Source: Bacillus_BD oryzisoli_A
Lineage (GTDB): Bacteria > Bacillota > Bacilli > Bacillales > Cytobacillaceae
Length of the DNA: 64,000 nucleotides
Assembly (NCBI RefSeq): GCF_043641075.1
Contig: NZ_JBHZRC010000014.1
Coordinates: 37,047 to 101,046 of the forward strand
Reading direction: 5' to 3'
How positions within the stretch are numbered: the stretch's first letter is position 1; each line of letters opens with the position of its first letter. Of this stretch, positions 30,938 to 39,130 are shown in pieces. Both the position numbers and the translations under genes were made by a program. The notes beneath the pieces are model-generated. The model was given only the letters and a program-made list of their open reading frames with translations, was not told where the DNA came from and ran no database searches.

Positions 30938-32224
30938 TCAAGCATTTTTCGTTTGTTCGATTTCATCCTTGGATAAGTTTTCGCGCCAAACGGTGGCACC
31001 TAATCCGTTTAATTTTTCTACCATATGACTGTAGCCGCGATCAATATGTTCAAGCCCTGTTACTTCTGTGACACCTTCAGCCATAAGACCGGCAATCACA
31101 AGCGCAGCTCCTGCACGCAGGTCACTGGCTTTTACCTTGGCCCCCTCAAGCTGTACCGGTCCATTAATAACGGCAGAGCGTCCTTCCACTTTGATGTTAG
31201 CATTCATTCGTCTTAGCTCATCAATATGCTTAAAGCGAGCTCCATAGATCGTATCCGTAACAATACTCGTTCCCTCTGCCCTTGTTAATAGAGAAGTCAT
31301 CGGCTGCTGCAAATCTGTTGGAAAACCAGGATACACAAGCGTTTTAATGTCGATTGCTTTCATTTTCGGAACGGAACGGACAAATATTTGATCATCATTG
31401 ACCTCAATATGGACACCCATTTCTCGAAGCTTGGCAAGCAACGATTCTAGATGCTGCGGAATCACATTATCCACAAGCACGCCATCACCAGCAGCAGCGC
31501 CGAGAATGATATATGTACCTGCTTCAATTCGGTCAGGAATAATCGTGTGTCGGCAGCCATGAAGCTGGTCGACTCCCTCAATCCGAATCACATCCGTACC
31601 GGCACCTTTTATTTTTGCCCCCATATTGGTCAGCAGTGTAGCAACATCAATAATCTCCGGCTCTTTTGCCGCATTTTCAATAACCGTACGTCCTTTCGCA
31701 CGAACCGCTGCCAGCATGATATTAATTGTTGCTCCTACACTGACAACATCCAAGTAAATCCGTGCGCCCTTTAGTTCATCTGCTCGCAGATAAATAGCAC
31801 CCTGTTCATTGGTCACTTGTGCTCCAAGTGCTTCAAACCCTTTAATATGCTGATCAATTGGGCGCGGACCAAGATGACATCCACCAGGCAAACCAATCAC
31901 AGCTTTTTTAAAACGACCAAGCATGGCACCCATCAAATAGTAGGATGCACGAAGCATTTTGACTTTTCCGTTCGGCAGGGGCATGGAAATCATCGTTGAA
32001 GGGTCAACCGTCATATCATTGTCGGTAAATTCCACTTTTCCGCCAACCTCTTCTAATAATCCTTTTAAAATCTGGACATCTGAGATATCAGGCAACCCTT
32101 CAATCGTTACAGGAGAATCAGCGAGAATAGTGGCAGGAATTAACGCAACAGCGCTATTTTTGGCACCGCTGATTCGAACTGTCCCTTTTAATGGATAGCC
32201 GCCTGCAATCATTAATTTTTCCAT
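30938..32224 (-). CDS. murAB: UDP-N-acetylglucosamine 1-carboxyvinyltransferase 2
   Basis: First committed step of peptidoglycan synthesis: transfers enolpyruvate from PEP to UDP-GlcNAc; 428 residues. The active-site cysteine, target of fosfomycin, is in LPGGCHLGPRPIDQH, and KNSAVALIPATILA and RAGAALVIAGLMA are conserved. Its neighbours fbaA/tal and glpX/rho identify it as the second MurA paralogue (murAB/murZ). Copy B of the 194-bp element lies just upstream. Confidence 0.95.
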   Translation of the reverse strand: MEKLMIAGGYPLKGTVRISGAKNSAVALIPATILADSPVTIEGLPDISDVQILKGLLEEVGGKVEFTDNDMTVDPSTMISMPLPNGKVKMLRASYYLMGAMLGRFKKAVIGLPGGCHLGPRPIDQHIKGFEALGAQVTNEQGAIYLRADELKGARIYLDVVSVGATINIMLAAVRAKGRTVIENAAKEPEIIDVATLLTNMGAKIKGAGTDVIRIEGVDQLHGCRHTIIPDRIEAGTYIILGAAAGDGVLVDNVIPQHLESLLAKLREMGVHIEVNDDQIFVRSVPKMKAIDIKTLVYPGFPTDLQQPMTSLLTRAEGTSIVTDTIYGARFKHIDELRRMNANIKVEGRSAVINGPVQLEGAKVKASDLRAGAALVIAGLMAEGVTEVTGLEHIDRGYSHMVEKLNGLGATVWRENLSKDEIEQTKNA

Positions 32225-32250
32225 TTTAAACTCCCTTCAAAGTCATGTTG

Positions 32251-32444
32251 TATATCAAATTCGCTTGTCGAATTTGCGCCCGGATTTTTATCGAGCTCGC
32301 TCGATAAATTACCTTTAAAAAAACCGTGGCATCCGCCGGAGGCTTAACTTCATTCAGCCGGGGTTTAACCCCTCTGAGCCAGAGAACTTATTTCATTCAA
32401 TCATTAAACTTTAGAAGCGAAGAACTACTGCTGAATGAAGTTAA
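32251..32444 (-). repeat. 194-bp structured element, copy B (murAB leader)
   Basis: The same length and orientation as copy A (16644-16837) and 27 bases from the murAB start. The murAB-proximal half (AAATTCG/CGAATTT hairpin, TTTATCGAGC/GCTCGATAAA hairpin, GCATCCGCCGGAGGC) is almost identical. The distal loop between the TTAACTTCATTCAGC arms is strongly diverged and lacks the CCCCC/GGGGG hairpin of copy A. Confidence 0.85.
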
Positions 32445-32903
32445 TTCATTCTTCATGCTTACCTTAGAAGATCATGGCTTGTCTTGTCTTTTTCGAAGGC
32501 TCTTTTGTTATTCATTTACTCTTAGCTGTGGAACACGATGTTGTTGATTTCCGTTTTTCGAGCGAAGATCAACATGCTAGCATCCATCCTGTACTTAAAC
32601 ACAGCATTTGTTTTGACACCCATTCTTTATTTTACACAAAAAATAAGGGACTTCTATCAAATTGGAAAAATTTTTCCCTATTTCACTAAAATTTTTCTGA
32701 AAATACTATATTGGAAAAGTAATTCGCGAGTTTTTTCTTGGGGAATAGGCTGACTTAAGCATCAATCATCTGCCAATGGTTGTGACTGTGCAGTTCAGGA
32801 GTCAGTGCCGATGAAGATGGTGGCTGCGGCACTATTTAGATAAGAGCACCAAGCTTTATAAAGCAAGGCACTTTTGATAATTAACTACTCTTTAGTCTTC
32901 CAA
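32445..32903. other. Gene-free, apparently decayed interval
   Basis: No gene is supported. It holds a remnant of the palindromic element family (32543-32573, GTTGATTTCCGTTTTTCG...GATCAAC) and a GTGCCG/CGGCAC hairpin around 32802-32833. I could not recognise the missing 3' half of tal here in any frame. Confidence 0.6.
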
Positions 32904-33191
32904 TCAAACAGCCTTCATTCCATCTGGAGTCATTGGGATTTTAACTGTAATATTGGGTGCAATAGCAGCCAATTCTTTTCCTTCTCTAATCATGCCTTCA
33001 GCATCAAGAGCGATTACTTCTCCACTTACTGAGCCAGGAACAAGGGTTGCAAATTCTCTCAGGCGGTCATGAAAAGAAATATTTTTTTCTTTAGCAACAA
33101 GGGAAGGATTTGTTGTTACACCGGAAATAATCCCAAGTTCATGCGCCTCTTTGATTTCTTCCATATTTGCAGTATCGATAAAAAGCTTTAT
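32904..33191 (-). pseudogene. tal: Transaldolase fragment (truncated, start codon lost)
   Basis: Encodes about 95 residues matching the N-terminal part of the small FSA/TalC-type transaldolase (about 215 residues): KLFIDTANMEEIKEAHELG, SGVTTNPSLVAKE, then ITVKIPMTPDGMKAV before a TGA. Codon 1 appears to be ATA at 33189-33191, seven bases after an AGAGGGG ribosome binding site, so ATG has probably mutated. The active-site lysine of this family is in the VKIP motif region, but most of the barrel is missing. Its position between fbaA and murAB is the tal locus in B. subtilis. Confidence 0.88.
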
Positions 33192-33296
33192 CAGTATACC
33201 CCTCTCGAGTGAAAAATTTACTTATTACAGCTTTTTTATTTTTTACAGAAGGATTTTAAATAAACAAGAAGTAAGTGGTATGTACTAATGCATTGA

Positions 33297-33321
33297 AAAC
33301 CGCCTTTAAAAAAGGCGGTTT
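33297..33321 (-). terminator. Terminator of fbaA
   Basis: AAACCGCC (33297-33304) / GGCGGTTT (33314-33321) hairpin 22 bases after the fbaA stop, with a short T-run on the minus strand. Confidence 0.75.
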
Positions 33322-33343
33322 CCCTATAAACAAACGTTTCGAT

Positions 33344-34201
33344 TTACGCTTTACCTGAAGAACCAAACTCACCAATCTTGCCGATAACCGTTGCTTTGAT
33401 TACTTCACGTGCAGGTCCTAAGTATTTACGTGGATCATAGACTTCTTTATCTGCATCTAAAATTTCACGAATACGTTTTGTTGATTCAATTTGATTTTCT
33501 GTATTCACGTTGATTTTGGCCGTACCTAAAGAAATAGCCTTTTGGATATCCTTTGTTGGGATTCCAGTTCCGCCGTGAAGTACAAGTGGTACACCTGTTG
33601 CATTTCTTACTTCTTCCATTTCTTTAAAGCCTAAGTTTGGCTCACCTTTGTATGGACCGTGAACAGATCCAAGCGCAGGTGCTAGTGCGTCGATACCTGT
33701 ACGTTTTACAAGCTCTTCACACTCTTTTGGATCAGCATAGATTACGCCGTCCGCTACTACATCGTCTTCCTGTCCGCCGACTACTCCAAGCTCAGCTTCA
33801 ACAGAGACACCCTTAGAATGAGCATATTCAACGACCTTTGAAGTCGTTGCAATATTTTCTTCAAATGGATGATGTGACGCATCTATCATAACTGATGTAA
33901 AGCCAGCATCAATTGCTTCTTTACATTTTTCAAAACTAGAACCATGATCTAAGTGAATCGCAACTGGAACAGTGATTTTTAGATCTTCTAATAACCCTTC
34001 AACCATTTTTACAACAGTTTTGAATCCACTCATATAGCGGCCTGCACCTTCAGAAACCCCTAGAATTACTGGTGATTTTTCTTCTTCTGCAGCTTGAAGA
34101 ATCGCTTGAGCGTACTCAAGGTTATTTACGTTAAATTGGCCGACTGCATAGCCTTCTGATTTTGCTTTGTTAAGCATTTCAGTCATAGAAACTAAAGGCA
34201 T
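33344..34201 (-). CDS. fbaA: Fructose-1,6-bisphosphate aldolase, class II
   Basis: Zinc-dependent glycolytic aldolase, 285 residues. Zinc ligands and active site are seen in VAIHLDHGSSFEKC, SVHGPYKGEP and LVLHGGTGIP. AAGGGAGG before the ATG at 34201 (MPLVSMTEMLNKA) rules out the longer frame. Located between spo0F and the tal remnant. Confidence 0.97.
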   Translation of the reverse strand: MPLVSMTEMLNKAKSEGYAVGQFNVNNLEYAQAILQAAEEEKSPVILGVSEGAGRYMSGFKTVVKMVEGLLEDLKITVPVAIHLDHGSSFEKCKEAIDAGFTSVMIDASHHPFEENIATTSKVVEYAHSKGVSVEAELGVVGGQEDDVVADGVIYADPKECEELVKRTGIDALAPALGSVHGPYKGEPNLGFKEMEEVRNATGVPLVLHGGTGIPTKDIQKAISLGTAKINVNTENQIESTKRIREILDADKEVYDPRKYLGPAREVIKATVIGKIGEFGSSGKA

Positions 34202-34484
34202 ATGTGTTCCTCCCTTTTCTTTATGGTTCATTCCATATAATACTTATATCAGTTTTCCCTTTAGAGCTGAAAGTATGTAATAACTATATACAGAACGAAG
34301 GAATAAACATCCATTGCAAATTCCAATTTGTATCATATCAAAATAATAATAGAAATGCTAATGTTCTAACAAAGTTTTACACAGTGATTTTCAACCTTAA
34401 AAAAGTAAACCGCTTCCAAGTGCATAGGGAGTACAATCTGCCTGAAAATGTCTTTTTTTTGTCTATTTTTCGTCTTTTTAGATT

Positions 34485-34847
34485 TTACTGTGCCAAATAT
34501 TTAGCAACCGCAACACGGATATCTTCAATATCAAACGGCTTTGCAAAATGCGTTATCGCACCTAAGTCCATCGCTTCCTGAATCATATCCAATTCCCCAT
34601 ATGCTGTCATGAGCACAACTTTAATATCCGGAATCATTTCCTTCATCCGTTTTAAAATTTCAATTCCATCCATACCTGGAATTTTCATATCAAGCAGCAC
34701 CAAATCTGGTACATTATCCTTTACGATTTCCAATGCCTGCAGACCATTCGCAGCCTGATACGTATCATACCCTTCTTTTTGCAATACCTCATTTAATAAT
34801 ATACGGATTCCGAACTGATCATCTACAATAAGTATTTTCTTTTCCAT
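34485..34847 (-). CDS. spo0F: Sporulation phosphorelay response regulator Spo0F
   Basis: Single-domain receiver of 120 residues that passes phosphate from sporulation kinases to Spo0B. The acidic pocket is in LIVDDQFGIR, the phospho-aspartate in VLLDMKIPGMDG, the conserved threonine in LMTAYGE and the lysine in HFAKPFD. It has no output domain, as expected. A sigma-H type promoter lies upstream. Confidence 0.96.
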   Translation of the reverse strand: MEKKILIVDDQFGIRILLNEVLQKEGYDTYQAANGLQALEIVKDNVPDLVLLDMKIPGMDGIEILKRMKEMIPDIKVVLMTAYGELDMIQEAMDLGAITHFAKPFDIEDIRVAVAKYLAQ

Positions 34848-34937
34848 TGTGACACCTCTTCCTCTGCATTAAGTTTCTAGTATGTTGATTTATTTTTTCA
34901 ATTTCACTTTTAAACAGATTTACTCTATATTCATATT

Positions 34938-34967
34938 ACATTCTACTTTCCCTTTTGAAAATCCTTC
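34938..34967 (-). promoter_or_regulatory. Sigma-H type promoter of spo0F
   Basis: Minus-strand -35 GAAGGATTT (34959-34967), 12-base spacer, -10 GTAGAATGT (34938-34946), against the sigma-H consensus RNAGGAWWW and RNNGAATWW. spo0F is a known sigma-H target. The leader is about 85 bases. No clear Spo0A box was seen. The remaining AT-rich gap to 35243 shows nothing else. Confidence 0.7.
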
Positions 34968-35243
34968 CTGATTTATATGATTAATAAGAACTATTCTATA
35001 ACACAATATACCTAGCCTATAAAATCTTTATAACAAAAAATGAAAGACAATATAGAAAAAGGTAAAATGCAGGTGTGCTTATGTTTACAGACTATTCTGT
35101 TACTTAACTAAAGTGTACTAGTATAGGTTATTTTCTTAATTCGATACATGTGTGTTAGTATATGTATTGTTTGTGTATTACAGCCAAGCTATATTCCATC
35201 AAAAATTATATTTCTATATAAACGTCTACTTGGAGGAGATAAT

Positions 35244-35768
35244 TTGTTAAAAATTTTTGCAACCCAGCTAAATGGATTATTCACAAAAATTCGCGATGAA
35301 CAAATGGAGGATATGGAAGACGGTGCACGTTTGCTGGCTCAGGCCATTATCGCTGACGGAAAAATCTATGTGTACGGCACAGCTGAAATGGCAGCCGTGG
35401 CAAGCGAAGCTGCCTATGGTGCCGAGCCTCTCACCCACGCAGTTGCTTTGACACCAGACGATATGGAACAGGTCTCCAGCGTTGACCGTGTACTAATTGT
35501 AACCCGCCATTCAACAGATACAGAAGCTTTAGCCGTAGCACAAAAACTTGCCGATCAGGGTATTTCCTTTGTAACATTGTCCACACATCAAGAATCAGAG
35601 GAGGAATCGATTGCAGAGCTTGCCGATGTCGCCATCGATCTATCGCTGCGTAATGGATTGGTTCCGACTGACGACGGCGGACGATGCGGATATCCCTTCT
35701 CTATGGCCGCGTTGTACGCATATTATGGGTTAAAATTTACAATTGACGAAATTTTGGCTGATTACTAA
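35244..35768 (+). CDS. ywjG: DUF2529 / YwjG family protein
   Basis: Protein of 174 residues with a SIS-like fold: YVYGTAEMAAVASEAAYGAE, VDRVLIVTRHSTDTEALAVA and ISFVTLSTH. The function is unknown. The longer frame upstream has no ribosome binding site, whereas GGAGGAG at 35232-35238 precedes TTG at 35244, giving MLKIFATQLNGLF. It is transcribed opposite to its neighbours and has its own terminator. Confidence 0.88.
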   Translation: MLKIFATQLNGLFTKIRDEQMEDMEDGARLLAQAIIADGKIYVYGTAEMAAVASEAAYGAEPLTHAVALTPDDMEQVSSVDRVLIVTRHSTDTEALAVAQKLADQGISFVTLSTHQESEEESIAELADVAIDLSLRNGLVPTDDGGRCGYPFSMAALYAYYGLKFTIDEILADY

Positions 35769-35782
35769 ATAACTTATTTTTT

Positions 35783-35853
35783 AAAAAGGCTGTTTGCAGA
35801 TGAAACCTTCTCCTTTAACCAAGGAATGTAAGTTGACTGCACACAGCCTTTTT
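35783..35853 (+). terminator. Terminator of ywjG
   Basis: AAAAAGGCTGT (35783-35793) / ACAGCCTTTTT (35843-35853), an 11-bp stem with a long loop, followed by T-rich sequence. Confidence 0.75.
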
Positions 35854-35872
35854 CTTTTTCCCAAAAAACAAA

Positions 35873-35897
35873 AAAGCCTTGCAACAAACAAGGCTTT
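35873..35897 (-). terminator. Terminator of pyrG
   Basis: AAAGCCTTG (35873-35881) / CAAGGCTTT (35889-35897), 7-base loop, right after the pyrG stop; T-run on the minus strand. Confidence 0.85.
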
Positions 35898-35902
35898 TCT
35901 GC

Positions 35903-37510
35903 TTACTTTTCTTCTCTATCTTTCAAAGACGCTCCGATAAAGTCACGGAATAACGGCTGTGGACGGTTTGGTCTTGAGATAAACTCCGGATGGAATTGGG
36001 ATGCCACGAACCAAGGGTGGTCCTGAAGCTCCACGATTTCCACTAGACGGCCGTCAGGGCTTGTTCCTGAGAATACAAAGCCTGCCTTTTCCATTTGCGG
36101 GCGGTACTGATTGTTAAACTCATAGCGGTGGCGATGACGCTCATAAACCACTTCATCCTGGTATGCATCGTATGCTTTTGTACCTTCAGCCAGCTTACAT
36201 GGATATAAACCAAGGCGAAGTGTACCACCAAGATCTTCAATATCCTTTTGCTCTGGAAGCAGGTCAATAATCGCATGCGGTGTTTCTGGATAAATTTCAG
36301 ATGAATGTGCTCCTTCTAAATGAAGAACATTGCGTGCATACTCAATCGATGCAAGCTGCATGCCTAAGCAAATTCCAAGGAATGGACGTTTTTGTTCACG
36401 AGCATAACGAATGGCAGAAATTTTCCCTTCGATTCCGCGGTCACCGAATCCGCCGGGAACAAGCACTCCATCCACATCATTTAAAAGATCTGCTACATTC
36501 TCATCATTTACATCTTCTGAGTTAATCCATTTAATATCAATTTTTGAATCAAATGCATAACCAGCGTGCTTCAACGCTTCAACAACAGATAGGTAGGCAT
36601 CCTGAAGCTCCACGTACTTTCCAACAAGACCGATCGTTGTCTTCTTAGAAAGATTGCGTACTTTTTCAAGTAAAGCTGTCCATTCTGTCATATCCGCATC
36701 ACGGCATTCTAATTTCAAATGATTGCAGACGATAGAATCCATCTTTTGCGCCTGAAGGGCTAATGGAATCGATAATAGATGGTCTGCATCTTCACATTCG
36801 ATTACGGCATTTTTATCAATATCACAGAAAAGGGCAATCTTGTCCTTCATATCCTGTGTCATTGGCATTTCTGTACGAACGACAATGATATTTGGCTGGA
36901 TGCCAAGGCTGCGTAATTCTTTAACACTGTGCTGTGTCGGCTTTGTCTTCATTTCGCCAGCTGCTTTAATATATGGCACAAGTGTACAGTGAACATACAT
37001 CACATTATCAGCACCGACATCACTTTTTACCTGACGGATCGCTTCTAAGAATGGCAATGACTCGATGTCGCCTACTGTACCGCCGATTTCTGTAATTACC
37101 ACATCCGCGTTTGTTTCACGGCCGGAGCGGAATAAACGCTCTTTAATTTCGTTTGTGATATGAGGAATTACCTGAACGGTTCCACCTAAATAATCACCGC
37201 GGCGTTCTTTTTTCAAAACAGTAGAGTACACTTTCCCTGTTGTCACATTGCTGTATTTGTTTAGGTTAATATCAATAAAGCGCTCATAGTGCCCTAAGTC
37301 TAAGTCTGTTTCGGCACCATCATCTGTTACAAACACTTCACCATGCTGGTATGGACTCATGGTTCCTGGGTCCACGTTAATGTATGGGTCAAATTTTTGA
37401 ATCGTTACATTGACCCCGCGGTTTTTTAATAATCTTCCCAATGATGCTGCTGTAATTCCCTTTCCCAGCGACGACACAACGCCACCAGTTACAAAAATAT
37501 ATTTTGTCAT
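35903..37510 (-). CDS. pyrG: CTP synthase
   Basis: Amidates UTP to CTP with glutamine and ATP, 535 residues. The N-terminal synthetase domain begins KYIFVTGGVVSSLGKGITAA. The C-terminal glutamine amidotransferase has its nucleophile in LGICLGMQLA and its catalytic His/Glu in SQFHPEF. The ATG at 37510 is preceded by GGAGGGGG. The leader of 280 bases carries a conserved attenuator. Confidence 0.97.
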   Translation of the reverse strand: MTKYIFVTGGVVSSLGKGITAASLGRLLKNRGVNVTIQKFDPYINVDPGTMSPYQHGEVFVTDDGAETDLDLGHYERFIDINLNKYSNVTTGKVYSTVLKKERRGDYLGGTVQVIPHITNEIKERLFRSGRETNADVVITEIGGTVGDIESLPFLEAIRQVKSDVGADNVMYVHCTLVPYIKAAGEMKTKPTQHSVKELRSLGIQPNIIVVRTEMPMTQDMKDKIALFCDIDKNAVIECEDADHLLSIPLALQAQKMDSIVCNHLKLECRDADMTEWTALLEKVRNLSKKTTIGLVGKYVELQDAYLSVVEALKHAGYAFDSKIDIKWINSEDVNDENVADLLNDVDGVLVPGGFGDRGIEGKISAIRYAREQKRPFLGICLGMQLASIEYARNVLHLEGAHSSEIYPETPHAIIDLLPEQKDIEDLGGTLRLGLYPCKLAEGTKAYDAYQDEVVYERHRHRYEFNNQYRPQMEKAGFVFSGTSPDGRLVEIVELQDHPWFVASQFHPEFISRPNRPQPLFRDFIGASLKDREEK

Positions 37511-37714
37511 GATTAAAATTCCCCCTCCATAACAGTTTGTACAAATTCTCTTTTATTTAAAGACAGTAAATAAGTGAAATATGATGAACTTCCAGTTAAT
37601 GTGGTCATTCATATAAAAATACATGCCAAAGATGCATGAAAAAAGGCTGCCCCTGCTTTTTGGACAGACAAAAAACAATATTGATATAGGGGAAAACCAA
37701 TAAAAAAACAAAAA

Positions 37715-37750
37715 CGCTCCTCTTACTTCTTCTTACAAAGTAAGGGAGCG
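37715..37750 (-). promoter_or_regulatory. pyrG attenuator terminator
   Basis: Minus-strand stem GCTCCCTTACTT / AAGTAAGAGGAGC followed by TTTTTGTTTTTTT. The pyrimidine-rich 5' strand is what a poly-G 5' end, made by reiterative transcription under CTP limitation, would pair with to block termination, as shown for B. subtilis pyrG. Confidence 0.85.
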
Positions 37751-37789
37751 CTACTCTCAAAAATTTATCCGTTCCTCGTTTGAGGAGCC

Positions 37790-37826
37790 CAAAAAGTATT
37801 CTACAAGTGTCGACACAAAATGTCAA
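37790..37826 (-). promoter_or_regulatory. pyrG promoter with GGGC start
   Basis: Minus-strand -35 TTGACA (37821-37826), 17-base spacer, -10 TAGAAT (37798-37803). Seven bases later the transcript would begin GGGCTCC (37790 downward), the exact initially transcribed sequence needed for CTP-sensitive G addition. Confidence 0.88.
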
Positions 37827-37834
37827 TATGAAAA

Positions 37835-38437
37835 TTACTTATCTAGACCGTCTTCTAAATCATCGGCCAGATCTTCATCTTCTTCATCATCTTCGTCAAG
37901 ATCGAACTCTTCATCCAATTCTTCATCTAAATCTAGATCGTCATCGTCATCGTCCAAATCTAAATCCTCATCAAGGTCATCGTCGTCATCGTCATCATCA
38001 TCTAGGTCCAGATCATCATCAAGATCGTCGTCATCATCTAACAGATCATCGTCATCGTCATCTAACTCATCGAATACGTCATCTTCAAAGTCGTCTAACT
38101 CTAGATCGTCATCTTCAACAACCTTCTTCGCTTTCTTCTTCTTCTTCGCTTTAACAGGATTGACGATTTCTTCTACCACTTGATCAACTGGGTACCAAAC
38201 ACGCAGTCCCCATTGATTATCGCCAATAGCTAAAAAGCGGCCGTCTATATTTAAATCAGTATAAAATTGAGCAATTCTCTTTTTCAATTCCTCTTCAGTA
38301 AGTCCGGTAATGTTTGCTATTTCTTCCGTTAAATCTTTAAAAGTAATTGCTGCTTTTCTTTCTTCCATGATTTCGTAAGCAATCTCTATTAAAGACATTT
38401 CCATTATTTCTTCTTTTGAGAACTGAGCTAAACTCAA
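37835..38437 (-). CDS. rpoE: RNA polymerase delta subunit
   Basis: Delta subunit that promotes RNA polymerase recycling, 200 residues. A folded N-terminal domain (IAQFYTDLNIDGRFLAIGDN, WGLRVWYP) is followed by a KKKKKAKK linker and an extreme Asp/Glu tail of about 90 residues. The start is TTG at 38437: AAGGAAG lies eight bases upstream and the protein then aligns end to end with the family. The ATGs further upstream lack ribosome binding sites. Located just upstream of the pyrG promoter. Confidence 0.95.
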   Translation of the reverse strand: MSLAQFSKEEIMEMSLIEIAYEIMEERKAAITFKDLTEEIANITGLTEEELKKRIAQFYTDLNIDGRFLAIGDNQWGLRVWYPVDQVVEEIVNPVKAKKKKKAKKVVEDDDLELDDFEDDVFDELDDDDDDLLDDDDDLDDDLDLDDDDDDDDDLDEDLDLDDDDDDLDLDEELDEEFDLDEDDEEDEDLADDLEDGLDK

Positions 38438-38665
38438 GATCCGCACTTCCTTTCTATCTAATCCCACATTCATTGCAGCCATATACGTAGCCCGTCCAGT
38501 TTAAGAAAATCAGCGAGCATGCTGCTGTACGTATTGATTCATTATGTAATTCTGTATAAACTATGAATCGTGCCATTTCTACGCAAAATACATATTCTTC
38601 ATTATAAACAAAATATTGGTGTTTATGCTAGCACTAGCTGATGTTTCTAGCATATTTTTCACAAC

Positions 38666-38887
38666 TTATTTCTTTGTAGCCTGTAATTTTTCTTTTAACA
38701 GTTTTTTCTTAACAATAGACCTCTTTTTCGGCTGTTTACGAAGTTCCTTCCGGGCTAATAGAAAAAAATAAATGGAAAATAAAAAGAATGGAATGGCTCC
38801 GAGCTGTTGTTTGTAAAGATAATACGAAACGGTCAACGCTCCAGTCCAACCCAAAATTTTGAAAATAAACCGCTTCAAGCCTTTCAC
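38666..38887 (-). CDS. Small cationic membrane protein, function unknown
   Basis: 73 residues, GTG start. One or two hydrophobic segments (GWTGALTVSYYLY and AIPFFLFSIYFFLLA) are followed by a strongly basic tail (KKRSIVKKKLLKEKLQATKK). I do not recognise the family. The ribosome binding site is poor. It is plausible as a gene because it fills the space between rpoE and icmF with a coherent membrane topology, but it could be spurious. Confidence 0.5.
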   Translation of the reverse strand: MKGLKRFIFKILGWTGALTVSYYLYKQQLGAIPFFLFSIYFFLLARKELRKQPKKRSIVKKKLLKEKLQATKK

Positions 38888-39078
38888 ATCCTGAACTAGA
38901 ATAAATAAAAAACTCTCCTGCTGTAAAAGCGAAGTAATTTACAGCCTTCCCAATCTATGGATTTCTCATAAGACCATACTATCATTTATATGTAAATTTG
39001 TTGTAAAAACACCAAATAATTCTCCATTATTCCAAAACAATTTCATAAAACTGTTACAGCCCTGTCACAATCTTTAAC

Positions 39079-39119
39079 GCATGAAAGCACCGGGGGACAG
39101 TCCCCCGGCGCTTTCATGC
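39079..39119. repeat. Long near-perfect hairpin (GGGGGACAG type, copy 3)
   Basis: GCATGAAAGC (39079-39088) and CCGGGGGAC (39090-39098) pair with GTCCCCCGG (39100-39108) and GCTTTCATGC (39110-39119). Only positions 39089, 39099 and 39109 are unpaired or mismatched. Just past the icmF stop; no clear T-run, so it is a weak terminator or a repeat. Confidence 0.75.
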
Positions 39120-39130
39120 GGCGCAGTGCT

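Noticed and set aside
32326..32547. Plus-strand frame in the murAB upstream gap
   Set aside because: Covers the 194-bp element and adjacent decayed DNA; no ribosome binding site or recognisable protein.
37780..38154. Histidine/arginine-rich reading frame on the plus strand
   Set aside because: It is the antisense of the Asp-rich tail of rpoE; its odd composition comes from GAT codons read in reverse.
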